From Coenobita brevimanus (taxonomy: Eukaryota > Arthropoda > Malacostraca > Decapoda > Coenobitidae): a stretch of DNA of 64,000 nt. Positions 1 through 11,287 of this stretch are shown here, piece after piece. The stretch spans positions 16,030,691 through 16,094,690 of the forward strand of contig CM064681.1 in the NCBI GenBank assembly GCA_032717465.1, written 5' to 3'. Made by a program: the position numbers and the translations under genes. The notes below the pieces were generated by a model. It was not told the DNA's origin. It saw only the letters and a program-made list of their open reading frames with translations, and ran no database searches. Numbering within the stretch: position 1 is the stretch's first letter; each line of letters starts with the position of its first letter.

Positions 1-122
1 GAAATTAAGCATAGTACTCCCATGTGGGTATACCACTTTCCTTTAAACAACACATTGCACTGGGAAAGTAAGATGCATACTGTAGGATGCTCAACATATT
101 TTCATCAAGGTACTATAAATAG

Positions 123-355
123 ATGAGGAGGAGGTCATGGTGCGTGACAGTATTGGTGGTGAGTGACGATCCAACCTTCCTCATGACCTTTGCCGAGTGG
201 TCCCTCAAGGGCCGCCTGCTGGTGTGGTCGACGAGGCTACTGCTGGTCACTCACCTACCCACGGAGGACATCGAGAATTTACTTGCCTCTCACTGGACCT
301 TCTCCATGATGAACACCATGGTGCTAAATATCGACTCACCTCTGCAAACTAAAGG
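123..355 (+). CDS. Candidate exon of a variant ionotropic receptor
   Basis: The open frame contains VVSDDPTFL, a run ending in GRLLVWSTRLL, and HWTFSMMNTM. I recognise these as the N-terminal, ligand-domain-side segment of decapod variant ionotropic (chemosensory glutamate-like) receptors, which act at the membrane of sensory neurons. The frame is closed by TAG at 120-122 just before the ATG, so this is probably an internal exon with an acceptor AG near 121-122 or a few bases later. A donor GT lies at 356-357 (context GGGTAAAG), leaving the exon in phase 2. The exon at 8682 starts with the one base needed to complete the codon. Recognition is from memory of the family, not a search. It could also be a decayed gene fragment. 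Confidence 0.55.
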
Positions 356-1069
356 GTAAAGATGCTATAATATCATCAGTTTGAAGGACTTTCAAGAGAC
401 GTTTCAGTACTCTCGAATGTCATCTTTGGTTAATCAAGACAGGAGTTTATCGGTGTAAGTTGTGATCAAGGAGTTTCAAATCGTTTAGTGGCTCATACAA
501 TTTTCAATATAGCTGTATATTTTATGTAATATACAGTATACTTATGATCTTAGACTCAACCACCCAGAGGGAAGAGAGATGCATTACGTTGGTGAAGTAA
601 TATTTGATGACAATTTTGGACAGCGTATTAGGTCATATATAAGTTAAATGTTGTTTGGTGAAATATGTCTCTTGAGAGATAACGTAACTGAATATATCAT
701 TAGATAGACACCGCAATGCCGTAGGAACTGGCCAACAACAAATAACTTCCACGACACCGTATTCTTTGCCATCATATTGCCTTAACTTCAAACTGGAAGC
801 TGCTTCATTAATGTATAGTTGCAGTTAGGAATATCCCTTGACTTTTAAGACGAGTAGTTATGAAACTCTCATTGTTTTGGAAATTTTTCAACGTTCCGAA
901 CAGTGAACCCGTGAGTTTCAAAAGTCAATATTCATAGTCCCGTTATGCATCGTAGTGATATGGATCGATATTTGTGTCCGCAATAGTGCCTCTAAATCCC
1001 ACCCCTCCTCCTCATCTTTGATATTGCCCTCTGCATCTCCCCCTCAATCTCACTCACGTACACACCCCT

Positions 1070-1071
<2 letters not shown>
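356..1071. other. Putative intron 5' part, no gene seen
   Basis: The sequence is AT-rich and noncoding, with stops in all frames and no repeat I recognise. If the flanking exons belong together this is the start of an intron of about 8.3 kb (356-8681). Confidence 0.4.

Positions 1072-1111
<40 letters not shown>
1072..1111. repeat. (CT)n microsatellite
   Basis: An uninterrupted run of CT dinucleotides of about 40 bases. Confidence 0.95.
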
Positions 1112-1113
<2 letters not shown>

Positions 1114-1225
1114 CATGATTAAGCAATCTCTCCAGGATATGAGTATCAACATCACAGTGCATGCCAACTACCTTATTTTCATTCTATTCATATTACCCAG
1201 ACTTCTCCCAGATAATTCATTTCAT

Positions 1226-1640
1226 TCATCTCATTTTAGGCTTGAGTCCTTCCAGTGATGTCTCAGTTTCCATTTCATAAGGATATACATTTTTTTTTTT
1301 TTCAAAGACCTCTTTACTTTGATACGTCACTATTACTGTACTTGTCATCGCCGTCAGTGTATCATCTGCCTTTCTTTCCTGCTGAACTTTTTGTGGCATT
1401 TTATCCTCTTTAGACGTATACTTTTTCATCACTACTGAAGCATTTGAATGGCCTAATGGTCTCACATTCTCTACTCACTCTCCCCATATCATTATCCCCT
1501 CAAATTCCGAAACTATCTCCCTTCTTCATTCACTTCTCAGTTTCGTTTCTTACGCTTCCAGTTTCATTCACCAAGCTTTGCAGCTCGCACCCATCTTTAT
1601 TTAGCAGAACAGTATCATCAAGTATCGGAAATACAAGCAA
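1226..1640 (-). mobile_element. Decayed RTE-like LINE fragment (family E)
   Basis: Read on the minus strand from 1640, the sequence aligns by eye with the reverse transcriptase of the family E copy at 58704-61894. It has the DDTVLL active-site neighbourhood, a glutamate-leucine-glutamine stretch, then the segment around ENVS and the run before QQERK. Frames are broken and a poly(T) run interrupts it at 1290-1302. It is an old fragment truncated at both ends. The open frame at 1226-1465 is a residue of this and not a separate gene. Confidence 0.6.
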
Positions 1641-2320
1641 TTATTGAATCAGAAATAGAGCCAATTATTACACCTTTCAATCTCTAACGGGGAACATTTT
1701 CTAGGTCGAAGTAAGGGTAGGAAACAAATGTTCGAGAGGTTGACGCACAACCCACCATGTTGACATATGTCAGTGGAGGAGCATGAGATGTGGCTCTAAC
1801 GTACACCATCTCCAACCTCATTTCCTCCCACGAAGCAAATACTAGCAAAAATTCCTCCAATTATCCACATTCGCTTGTGAAATCTTGAAGAAATGCCAGT
1901 TACTCAAGCTTTCGCCTAAACCTTAATTAACATAACATACCCTGGGCACTCCTTCGAGACACAAAGCTTACACGCACACGAAAAATCTTCACAACTCAGT
2001 CACCACAAAACCTATAGTCATGGCGAAGACCTCCTACATTCATATATCCATGCTCTAGAAAGGAACAACATATGCAAAGAGTGACTTTACCAGAGCGGTA
2101 CTATATCAGAATTACTCTAACTCGGTGACAAATCTGGTCACAAACAAGGCATTAACATTTATAACATTTACTGTGCATTTCCATTTACACGTCCCGCGCT
2201 GTACCAGCACAAAACAACCCTCATCTCCCAGCACAGACACTATAATTGTTGGGGACACTCACGCCAAAAATACTGCCTGATATGAACACAGTAAAAACAG
2301 TTAGCACTCACAGAGCGCAT
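1641..2320. other. Intronic stretch, no gene seen
   Basis: No coding pattern, tandem array or recognisable element is visible. Confidence 0.4.
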
Positions 2321-2680
2321 ACCTCCGCCAACTAACATACCAGAAAAACTCAGATCACCTCCAAAACTTTATCAACCCTTCCTTGGCTCATGACCCACAT
2401 ATCCCGCCCACCCCCCGCAAAAAAAAACAATAAAATACATCAAAAAGTTTTTGAAGTATCTCGTGGACAAAAAAAAAAAAAAAAAAAAAAAAAAAACAGG
2501 CCTAAACCGGGACTTGAACTCAGATCATCAGTAAAATGTAATCAACAAATCCTTGGCCCATGGCCCACATATACACAAAATTTCATTGAAATCTATCTAT
2601 AACTTTTTTAGGCATTTTGTGGACAATCAAACAGACAAACAGGGTGAATGATAACCTCTTCCAACTCCGCTGGCGGAGGT
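2321..2680. repeat. Dimeric GGCGGAGGT-ended interspersed repeat
   Basis: The left end has ACCTCCGCCA and the right end TGGCGGAGGT, a 10-bp terminal inverted repeat. Inside, two diverged copies of one module follow each other. Each contains a GATCA/GATCACC stretch, a CCTTGGCTCATG or CCTTGGCCCATG box, CCCACATAT, then a TTTTTGA-like AACTTTTT box and GTGGACAA. A 28-base poly(A) tract (2469-2496) separates the modules. The 3' module ends with the AAACAGACAAACAGGGTGAA type of tail, which I know from a repeat widespread in invertebrates and fish. No coding capacity. It could be a non-autonomous DNA element or a LINE-tail-derived SINE dimer. Confidence 0.65.
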
Positions 2681-2822
2681 AACAATCGCCGAGGATTCGA
2701 CAGTCTATCACATTTAAATGACTTTTACTATCACTATCACTAGTTTCATTACTCTCCTGACGAAAGGGAGGTGGAGTGCTAGGTTGGAAGCAGGCTTGAG
2801 GACCAGTTATTGATATTCATCA

Positions 2823-2864
2823 GACACACACACATACACACATACATACATACATACATACACA
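2823..2864. repeat. (CA)n/(CATA)n microsatellite
   Basis: Degenerate CA and CATA repeats. Confidence 0.85.
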
Positions 2865-2874
2865 CTACTGAACC

Positions 2875-4296
2875 ACATGGAAGCATACATTCCTTTTTAC
2901 TTATCCTATGACTAATTTGAAAAAAAAAAGTTTAATCACGCTTCCTCTAATGCTGTCCACAAGAAGGAGACCTACAAAAGGAACACTGCAAAAGGTAACG
3001 GAACCAACCCATCCCTGAATCTCGTCTCTTATGTCTCTGCCTCGAACCGTGATAAGTCTGTTCTTCACTCAGCGTTCCGTACTAAGTGCAGTGAACTCTC
3101 TGTCAAAGATTCTTCCCACTCCTTTGGGCACCTTGCCATAAAACTTTCTAACAACATTGCTTCGTCATCCATCTCTCCTCTTTTCCATTTTAATGGCTCT
3201 GTAGCTGTTCCTTCTGCTGAAAAACAGAACTCTTTGCTCAGACTTTTTCCTCCAATTCCACCTTAGACAACTCCAGTCCTGTTCCTCCATCACTTCCCTC
3301 CTCTGACTTCCTGATGACTGACATTAACATTACTTCAATTGATGTACTTTCTGCCATCGCTGGCCTCAGTGCTAACAATGCATATGAGCCTGATAGGATC
3401 CCTCATGTTGTCCTCAAGTACTGTGCTTCTGTGCTTACAGCCTGTCTAGGTATACTCTCTTGCCTTTGTCTGTCGACTTGTACCATTCCTTCTTGCTGGA
3501 ACTTTGCTTTACTTTAGCCTGTCCCAAAGAAAGATGACCATTCCCAGCCTTCAAAATGCCGCCCAGTTGTTCCAAAATCCCATATTACTAAAGTTTTTAA
3601 ATCTATGTTATAAAAAAGCACCTTTCCTATTGTACCTTTCCGATCGTCGGTATAGGTTCCACCAGGGATGCTCCAGTAGAGGTCTTCCCACCTTCCTTTG
3701 AGAATTCTGGTCATCTACCTGCAGGAGTATCCTCTAAATCTTATCAGTATGTAACTCACTCCTACATTATTATTAAACATACTTCGGGTTTCGTTCTCTT
3801 GGGATTTATATTAGAAAAGATATATTGCCTCTCGTAAAATCTGCCTCCAAAATATCAAGTATGCCAGGCCGACTCCATGCCTTCTTTACCTTTGCACAGT
3901 TGTTGCCTTTATGCACCAGCTTCATTAGCTCCTGTGTAGAGTACAACTCTCATGTGTGAGAAGGCTCCCCACATGTAGCTTTCATCACGAAGGTGGAGTC
4001 AAAATATATCTTCATTGCATTGTTGCATCTTTATCATTTTTCTGTCGCTACTTCAAAGGTCACTGCTTTTCTGGACAGTCTGCTTGCATACCTTCATCAC
4101 TACGGCGGGCACGTAGCACCCGTCTAACAGCAACTCTCATCCCTTTTCTTTCCAACTCTCTAATGCAAGAGTTAACCACTAATCCAACTCCATCATGTAC
4201 GCAACAGGTCAACTCTGGAACTGTCTTCCTCTATTTGTATATCCAACTGCTTATGCCCTTCAGCCTATTAAACGCAGTGTGTCCAGTAATCTCGAA
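2875..4296 (+). mobile_element. LINE family A copy 1, internally deleted
   Basis: The copy matches the family A copy at 45768-49311 from its position about 46965 onward. 3314-3517 encodes a degraded fingers region of the reverse transcriptase (FSAI-like segment, CLSTCT, SCW). 3504-3714 continues in another frame to the DRRYRFHQGCS segment. The sequence then jumps directly to the RT C-terminus at about 3780, so roughly 840 bp including the YADD active site is missing. 3956-4260 encodes the C-terminal tail. Several frameshifts make it dead. The 3' end is cut at about 4296, where it meets an inverted A copy. The family is a Jockey/CR1-type LINE: apurinic-type endonuclease plus RT, poly(A) tail. 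Confidence 0.8.
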
Positions 4297-4603
4297 ATCC
4301 CGAGAAAATAAAACCCCAAGTATGATTAAAGATGATGCAGGATTGAGTTGGATGTTGATAAAAATTAGAGGATGCCTCTGCAGAAGATTTTGAGGTGTTG
4401 AAGGATGTAAGAACTGAGTTTCTGAAGCATCATTAACAAGATTACACTTACTCCAATCAGAGATATGAGCCAAGTCAGACATAAGGTGCGCCATAGCCCC
4501 ATCAACTGTTTGTTCAAGTAACTGCTCAGATGAATGTTGTGTGAAGCAGATGGAAAGGTGAAGGGTTGAGTCATCAGCACGTGAGTCGATATGGTTAGAT
4601 GTA

Positions 4604-5412
4604 CTATCGTGATCCCCAGCTTCTTTATCCCCCTGGCTCGAGGGAAGTCAAAACCAAGGCTGAAGAAATACCAGGCAAGCAAACGCGGTTGATCTACCAG
4701 TCTGATAATGGTTCACGATGGCAGAATAACTTATACACATCAAGCCTAACATTGTCACTGACGCCCACCGTATAACCACAGTCATGGAACGTGACTGAAA
4801 AACTTGTCACGAAATATAACTGAAAAAAGGTGAAGGCATTTATATCGCTTAATGCAATCTCGGTTTCCCATGCATTATGTGAACATGGTTCCTGTTCGAA
4901 CTATCTTTTCCAGTATCACACTACTCTTGAAGCACCAAGATAATTTCAAAGCAGCGACTGGTGAGGCTCAACGAGAAAGAATTGAAAGCAGCAAGAATGC
5001 ATGAATAACACTGATATCTGCATATTGATATATTCCAACATTGCTTGAATTAGTTTCTCCACTGTTTTAATAATCATAGACTATGAAGCTGTTCCGAAAA
5101 GGATAGTTCAAACGAACCGAGTTCACATGTTGCATAGGAAACCGAGAAGCATATAAAGAGTGCATTAGTCATATGAATGCCTTTATCTTTGTTCAGTTAC
5201 ATATCATGACAAGTTTTTCAGCCATGTTTCATGACTGTGATTATATGGTAAGTGTCAGCGACAGTCATGGGCTTGATGAGTTTGAGTAATTTCGTCATTG
5301 TGAATCATAATCAGACTGCTAGACTAACCGTATCAGCTCGCATGGCTTTTCTTTAGCCCTGGTTTCAATTTCCCTTGAGCCAGGGGGGTAAAGAAACTAG
5401 GGATCGCGATAG
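4604..5412. mobile_element. Foldback MITE with ~290-bp inverted repeats
   Basis: The arms 4604-4888 and 5121-5412 are imperfect reverse complements along their whole length, around a 232-bp centre. The element starts CTATCGTGATCCCC and ends with the complement GGGATCGCGATAG. TA is present on both sides (4602-4603, 5413-5414). The A copy at 8905 lacks this segment and reads straight across with one TA, so the ends are exact. There is no transposase. A TA duplication is typical of Tc1/mariner-type transposition, but the long arms are unusual for it. It was presumably mobilised in trans. Confidence 0.85.
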
Positions 5413-7439
5413 TACAGTTTAGAAGGTCATTGATTAATAAAGGAAGAGACTTGGTAATGGGCCAGGCCCTGAGGAGCACCACTACTGATAACTCTAGGAG
5501 AAGAACGGTGGCCACCTACAACAGGAGCTATAGAATGACCATAAAGGAAGCTAGAGATGAAGGCACATATAGAAGGATAGAAACCATAAGAGGGCAGTTT
5601 GGAAGTTAGAGATTTATTTCACACACAGTCGAAAGCTTTTGCTTTTTGCAAATTCCCGATATAAGGATGACCAAGAGTCTGAAAGGTAGGTGAGAAGATC
5701 GCCATTGGAGCATCCCTGACAGAATCCATACTGACGATCGGAGAGAAGGTTGTGATAGGAAAGGTGCTTTGTTTTTTTTTTTTATTAAGAAAAGATTTAA
5801 AACCTTTTAAAGTTCAGGATGTTAAAGCAATTGGGCGATAGTTAGAGGACTTGGAATGGTCACAGCTCTTTGGGACAGGCTGAATGAGAGCAAACTTCCA
5901 GCAAGAAGGAAAGGTACATGTTGACAGACAAAGGCGAAAGATTTTGCTTTGGCAGGATGTAAGCACAAGAACACAGTTCTTGAGGTCAACCGGAGGGACC
6001 TCAACAGGCCCATATGCCTTGTTAGTACTGAGGCCAGTGATGGCAGAAAATACATCAACTGAAGAAATTTCAATGTCGGCCATGAAGAAGTCAGAGGGGG
6101 GAAATGATGGAGGAATAGTACTGGAATTGTCTAAGTTGGAATTGGAGGAGGAAGTTTGAGTGAAAAGTTCTTCCTTATCAGCAGAAGAAACAGCTACACG
6201 GCTATCAGCATGGAAAAAAGGAGGAAAGGATGAGGAGGTAAGGTTGTTAGAAATGTTTTTGGTAAGATGACAGGAGTGGGAAGAATTTCAGTTGGAGAGT
6301 TCAAAGCATTTAGTGCAAATGAAATTATTTTTAGCAGAGTGCAGAACAGACTTAGTACGATTTTGGGTAGAAACATCAAATTACCATTTACAGGCCCAAT
6401 CCTTTATGTGGACAGCAATAGAACAAGCATGATTAAACCACTTTTTTTTTTTTTTTCATTTGTCACAGGATAAGAAAAAGAAGTGTATGCTTCCACGCCC
6501 TTATGCGCGAGGCAGACTGATGGCTCTCGGCCATAGAAGCAATAATCATTCCAGGGAAAATCAAAGAAGTACTTCCTGAGGGTCTCTCAATCAGCAGTTC
6601 AAAAGTGCCACAGCCGCCGCTTCTTGGGATGTTCCACAGGCCTTACTGGAATGATGGAAGAGGTTAAGGTGATACAATTGTGATCATAGGAGTCCAATGG
6701 AGAGAAAAGATTAACAGAATAAGCAGAAGGATTAGGTGTAGGGAAGAGGTCAAGTATGTTGGAACTCTCTTCAAGACAGTGAGGGATACGGGTAGGGTAC
6801 AAAACAAGTTGCTCTAGGTCAGAGAGAAAAGATGTAGGCTTGTTGAGCAAGTGGATCGGTGAAAGGAGAGGAGAACCAAAGATGGTGGAGAACATTGAAA
6901 TCACCTAGAATGGAGATTTCAGAGAGAGGAGAAATTGATAGGATGGGTTCCATATTAGAAGTAAGATAGTCGATGAATTTTTCAAAGTCAGTAGAATTAG
7001 GCTATAAGTAAATAGCACAGATAAATTCAGCCAGGTAATGACATAATAGCCGAAGTCAGAGAGTAGAGAAATGAGAATATTCAAGTTCAGGAATGCAAGA
7101 GCAAGATATATTGTTGCATACATATACACAACCGCCACCTTTGGCTCTGAAATCAGTATAGAGAAATTAGGAGGATCCAGCGAAAGGTTTCCCTCTGGTC
7201 GTCTCAGATGGTTGAGTCTATGAGGAAGAGAAAGTGTGGTCTAAAGGAGAGGTGGTGTTCAACAGAGAGAAAGTTAGAGGAAAGGCTTATGAATGTTGCA
7301 GAAATCGACAAGACGAGAGTCAGACGGTGGTTCCAGGCGCCTCGCTTGCTCTTCACCAGGACAGGGGACCATGGTGGGGGTTTCTATGGTCCCCCACCTC
7401 CCCGTGGGGACTCTGAGGCTTGGTGTTGAGATGCCTTTT

Positions 7440-7460
7440 TTTTTTTTTTTTTTTTAAATA
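7440..7460. repeat. Poly(T) tract within A copy 2 5' UTR
   Basis: A homopolymer of about 20 T replaces a short A-rich stretch of the A-family 5' UTR. Confidence 0.8.
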
Positions 7461-7689
7461 GGAAGTGTACTGCGTAATGTACATGTAGTTTGGTGATGAC
7501 AGTTAGAGGAACTGGTACTGGAGAGCTTGCTGGCCTACTCTTTATGTTACTGAAACACTGAAAAGCTTCAGCAAAGGGGGATGGTCAAAAGCTAGTTCCA
7601 GCAGCTGATGAATCAGGAGTTCCAGCTCTCCCTGCTATCAGCCTTCCATCCATCTCGGTAGTACCACCTTGTTCGACTGGTGCTACAGT

Positions 7690-8681
7690 CTACTTCCTTA
7701 AGGTAATTCCAGGTACAAAATTTAGGTGACAGCAAAAAAAAAAAAAAAACTAACCTTGATAAACATACAATTTTTCAAAGCACTGGTGTCCTATGCCTCC
7801 CGAGAAGGGATTCTCATCCTCTCTAACACCACCACCAACATTGCATTCCATAATGTACAATCCGCTACACACCATAAGTGGCTGTACTAAGTTCACTTCG
7901 ACAGCTCACATACACTGAGAAAGCAAAATTCTCCCTTTATGGCACACTGTTCTTTGCATCAACCCACACTAACGCCGAACATCCCTGCCACTATATGACA
8001 AAGCCTCGAAACATATCTAGGCACATATAACGGCCAATACTAAACTTCACTGGACACTTTAATAAAATTCCACCTCCAGACGTACCAGCACTTGCAAAGA
8101 AGAAATACCTCCACGTATTTTCAAATGCAGGTAAATAGAGGAATTCGATGAGAAAGCTGTACTACAAGGCTCCCTCCTGAAGTCCACTCATCAATGGTAT
8201 CATTAAAATAATAGAAATTATGGAGTTCGCGTAGTTAGGCTTAAATCAGAACATAATCCTGCCATCTTTATCTCCCAGCTTAGATTTTGGTTGAATGGAA
8301 TCTCAGACGACATGTGTGCCACTTGTATAATAGGCCTACGCAACATAATCCATATTGGAGAGCACTGCACAGTATCATGCCACACTAAGATATGCACCTG
8401 ACATCTATGGTGTAGAACACATACAGGATGATGTCCATGGTAGCAGTTGCTCATCTGCGGTCGACGGATCTGCCAGGCCGCTCTTGACCGTGGTTGAGCC
8501 TTAACAACAAATGAGTCCATCAACTTCCGAATGTGACTGGTAAAAACTTTAGCTATGGATATAATTTTCTTCAAGTATAAGCAGAATCCATGTTTAATAC
8601 AGTTATAACCCTTATGTAACGTTATATTAGAGTTTTCATTTGAAAACTTAGCACTTTATGAACCATGAACCTGTGGTACAG
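7690..8681. other. Intron 3' part, no recognised gene
   Basis: An A run at 7734-7750 is followed by about 900 bp without a recognisable element. A 118-residue minus-strand frame (8218-8574) matches nothing I know and is probably chance. The acceptor for the next receptor exon is AG at 8680-8681. Confidence 0.4.
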
Positions 8682-8810
8682 GTGCAGCCTGTTTGTTTAC
8701 CTGCCGTATGGCCCTGGTGGTGCCCAGGTGGTGAAAATGGCCTCCATGACACCTGACAGAGGCCTCCGCTATATGACGCCCCTCACACCTTTTCCAGATA
8801 AATACCTGAG
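8682..8810 (+). CDS. Candidate second exon of the ionotropic receptor
   Basis: The 129-bp exon encodes CSLFVYLPYGPGGAQVVK followed by ASMTPDRGL and FPDKYLR. It resembles the segment of variant ionotropic receptors just after the first exon above: a YxHLPYxPxGAxxVxxASWTP block and a FPDKF block. Here methionine stands in place of the usual tryptophan in ASWTP. Acceptor AG at 8680-8681 and donor GT at 8811-8812 (CTGAG|GTACTG) frame it. The entry phase fits the phase-2 exit of the exon ending at 355. I find no later exon (pore or ligand-binding S1/S2) in the remaining 55 kb on the plus strand. The gene therefore continues outside the window or is a fragment. Confidence 0.55.
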
Positions 8811-8901
8811 GTACTGTGGACTATCACACATACGAAGAAGATTGATTTAGTATTTGTTTCCTATATGGAAATACAGTTGAAGAAAGTAGAATGATACAAT
8901 A

Positions 8902-10734
8902 TTATTGTCGGGTTGATAGGTGTAAGAACTGAGTCTTAGATTCATTAAAAACAACCATATTATTTTTACCCCAGTCAGAGATACGAGCCAAGTCAGACAT
9001 TAGGTGTGCCATAGCCTCATCCCTTGTTTGTTGAAGTAACTGTTGAGATGGGCGTTGTGGGAACCGAATGGAAAGGTGAAGGGTGGAGTCATCAGCGTAT
9101 GAGTGGATAGGGTTAAATGTACAGCTTAGAAGATCATTGATGAATAAAAGGAAGAGAGTTGGCGATAGGACAGAGCCCTGAGGAACAACACTGTTGATAG
9201 ATCTAGGAGAAGAACGATGGCCGTCTACAACAGCGGCTATAGAATGACCAGAAAGGAAGCTAGCGATGAAGGCACAGATAGAAGGATAGAAACTGTAGGA
9301 GGGCAGTTTGGAAATTAAAGATTTATGCCAGACTCGATCGAAAGCCTTTGAGATGTCAAGTGCAATGGCAAAGCTTTCGCCAAAGTACCGAAAGGAGGAT
9401 GACCAGGAGTCTGAAAGGTAGGTGAGAAGATCGCCAGTGGAGCATCCCTGACGGAACCCGTACTGACGATCGGAAAGAAGGTTGTGATAGGAAAGATGCC
9501 TTAAAATTTTTCTATTGAGAATTGACTCGAAAACTTTTGAAATACAGGACGTTAAAGCAATTGGACGATAGTAGGAGGGTTGGGAGTGGTCACCCTTCTT
9601 TGGGACTGGCTGAATGAGAACAAACTTCCAGCAAGAAGGAAAGGTACAAGTTGACAGACAAAGGCGAAAGAGTTTGCCTAGGCAGGGTGTAAGCACAGAA
9701 GCACAGTTCTTGAGAACAACAGGAGGGACCCCATCAGGCTCATATGCCTTGTTAGTACTGAGGCCAGTGATGGCAGAAAATACATCAGCTGAAGAAATTT
9801 TAATGTCAGCCATGAGGAAGTCAGAGGGGGGAAGTGATGGAGGAACAGCACCAGAATCATCTAAGGTGGAATTGGAAGAGAAAGTCTGTGCGAAGAGATC
9901 TGCTTTATCAGTAGAAGAAATAGCTACAGAACCATCAGAGTAGAAAAGAGGAGGGAAGGATGATGAGGTAAAGTTGTTAGAAAGATTTTTGGCAAGGTGC
10001 CAGAAGGAGCGGGAAGAATTCGAGTTGGAGAGTTGAGAGCATTTAGTATGGATGAAATTATTTTTAGTAGAGCGAAGAACAGACTTAGCACGATTCCAGG
10101 CAGAAATGTAAAGATGATGTGATTCAGAGGTGGCTTGGATCTGGTACCTTATGTAGGCCCTCTCCTTGTTGCGGAGAGCATTAGAACAAGCGTGATTAAA
10201 CCAAGGCTTTCTTGCGTTAGTCAAAGGATATGAGAAAGGAATGTATGCTTTCATGCCCGAGAGAATAACCTCCGTAATGTGCAAGGCACACTCAGATGGC
10301 TCCCGGCCATGGAAGCAATGATCATTCCAGGGAAAATCAAAGAAGTACTGCCTGAGGGCCTCCCAGTCCGCGGTTCCAAAATGCCACAGATTACATTTCC
10401 CTGGAGGGTCCACAGGCCGTACCGGATTGATAGGACACGTTAAGGTAATAAGGTTGTGATCGGAGGAGCCCAAGGGAGAGAAAAGATTAACAGAGTAAGC
10501 AGAAGGATTAGTTGTGAGGAAGAGGTCAAGTATGTTGGAACTCTCTCCAAGGCGGTCAGGGATACGGGTAGGGTGCTGTACAAGCTGCTCTAGGTCATTA
10601 AGGATAGAAAAGATGTAGGCTTGTTCACCAGGTGGATCAGTGAAAGGAGAGGAGAGCCAAAGGTGGTGGTGAACATTGAAATCTCCTAGAATGGAGATTT
10701 CTGAGAAAGGAGAAATGGATAGAATGTGTTCCAT
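8902..10734 (-). pseudogene. Family A endonuclease C-terminus plus reverse transcriptase
   Basis: The 610-residue frame starts at ATG 10734. It carries the C-terminal half of an apurinic-like endonuclease ([12 protein letters not shown], then SSDHNLITL as the SDH motif). Next come a linker with a basic region and RT domains: fingers (GPDGVPP-like, here EPDGVPP), [43 protein letters not shown], and the YADD box SYADDSTLH with both aspartates. The protein would nick the target and prime reverse transcription of its own RNA. It lacks the endonuclease N-terminus in frame and the C-terminal about 170 residues, so it is not functional as it stands. Confidence 0.85.
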
Positions 10735-11287
10735 CGTAGAAGTAAGATAGTCAAAGAATTTTTGATAGTCAGTAGAATTAGGGGATAAGTAAACAGCACA
10801 GATATATTTAGTCAGAGAATGACAGGAAAGCCGAAGCCAGAGTGTAGAGAACTCAGAAGAATCGAGTTCAGGAACACGAGAGCAAGATAAGTCGTTGCGT
10901 ATATATACACAACAGCCACCTTTGGCTTTGAAAGAGTATAGAGAAAGTAGGAGGATACAGAAAAGGGTTCGCTGTCAGTTGCCTCAGACAGCTGAGTCTC
11001 CGTTAGAAAAAGAAAGTGAGGTTTAGAGGAGGAGAGGTGGTGCTCAACAGAGCAAAAGTTAGAGGAAAGGCTGCGAATGTTGCAGAAATGAAGAAGAAGA
11101 GAGTCAGACAGTGGTTCCAGGCACCTCGAGTCGTCACCGGGAGAGGGGCGGATAGTGGGGGTATTTATGGACCCCCTCCCTGGGGACTCTGAGGCTTGGT
11201 GATGAGACGCCATAATTTTTGGCTTTTGGAAAAGGAAGTGTAGTGTGTACTGTGCATGTAGTTTGGTGTAGATAGTTAGAGAAATTT
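8905..11287 (-). mobile_element. LINE family A copy 3 (truncated both ends)
   Basis: Minus-strand copy running from within the 5' UTR at 11287 to the point just before the C-terminal tail, where it stops abruptly at 8905 without poly(A). It is the best coding copy of the family: endonuclease N-terminus at 10812-11213 and a 610-codon frame at 8902-10734. A one-base deletion near 10937, compared with the copy at 46285, separates the two frames. The 5' end lacks about 180 bp that copies 2 and 4 share. I see no target duplication. Confidence 0.85.
10812..11213 (-). pseudogene. Family A endonuclease N-terminus
   Basis: The frame starts at ATG 11213 with MASHHQASESPG and contains LLHFCNIRSLSSNF and [10 protein letters not shown]. 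These are the N and E motifs of LINE apurinic endonucleases. After LYTL it leaves the true frame because of a one-base loss; the following residues are out of frame. The continuing true sequence ([16 protein letters not shown]) lies in the frame that leads into the 610-codon ORF. Confidence 0.8.

Larger units (their letters stand above)
4297..7686 (-). mobile_element. LINE family A copy 2, 5'-complete, MITE-interrupted
   Basis: Read from 7686 down to 4297 this is a second A copy. It runs from the 5' UTR (7430-7686) through the endonuclease, RT fingers (5814-6083, with STNKAYGP and PVPKS), palm and thumb to the region before the C-terminal tail. It is broken by a MITE at 4604-5412, poly(T) runs at 5769-5783 and 6441-6457, and many indels. 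Its 5' end (GTAGCACC at about 7686) is the same base at which the copy at 45768 begins. This implies that both keep the true 5' end. The 3' portion is missing at the tail-to-tail junction with copy 1. Confidence 0.8.

Noticed and set aside
2875..7686. Twin-priming as the origin of the inverted A pair
   Set aside because: The two copies overlap in content and each has its own deletions, so they are separate copies.
8218..8574. 118-residue minus-strand frame in the putative intron
   Set aside because: No recognisable motif; opposite strand to the receptor exons; compatible with chance.
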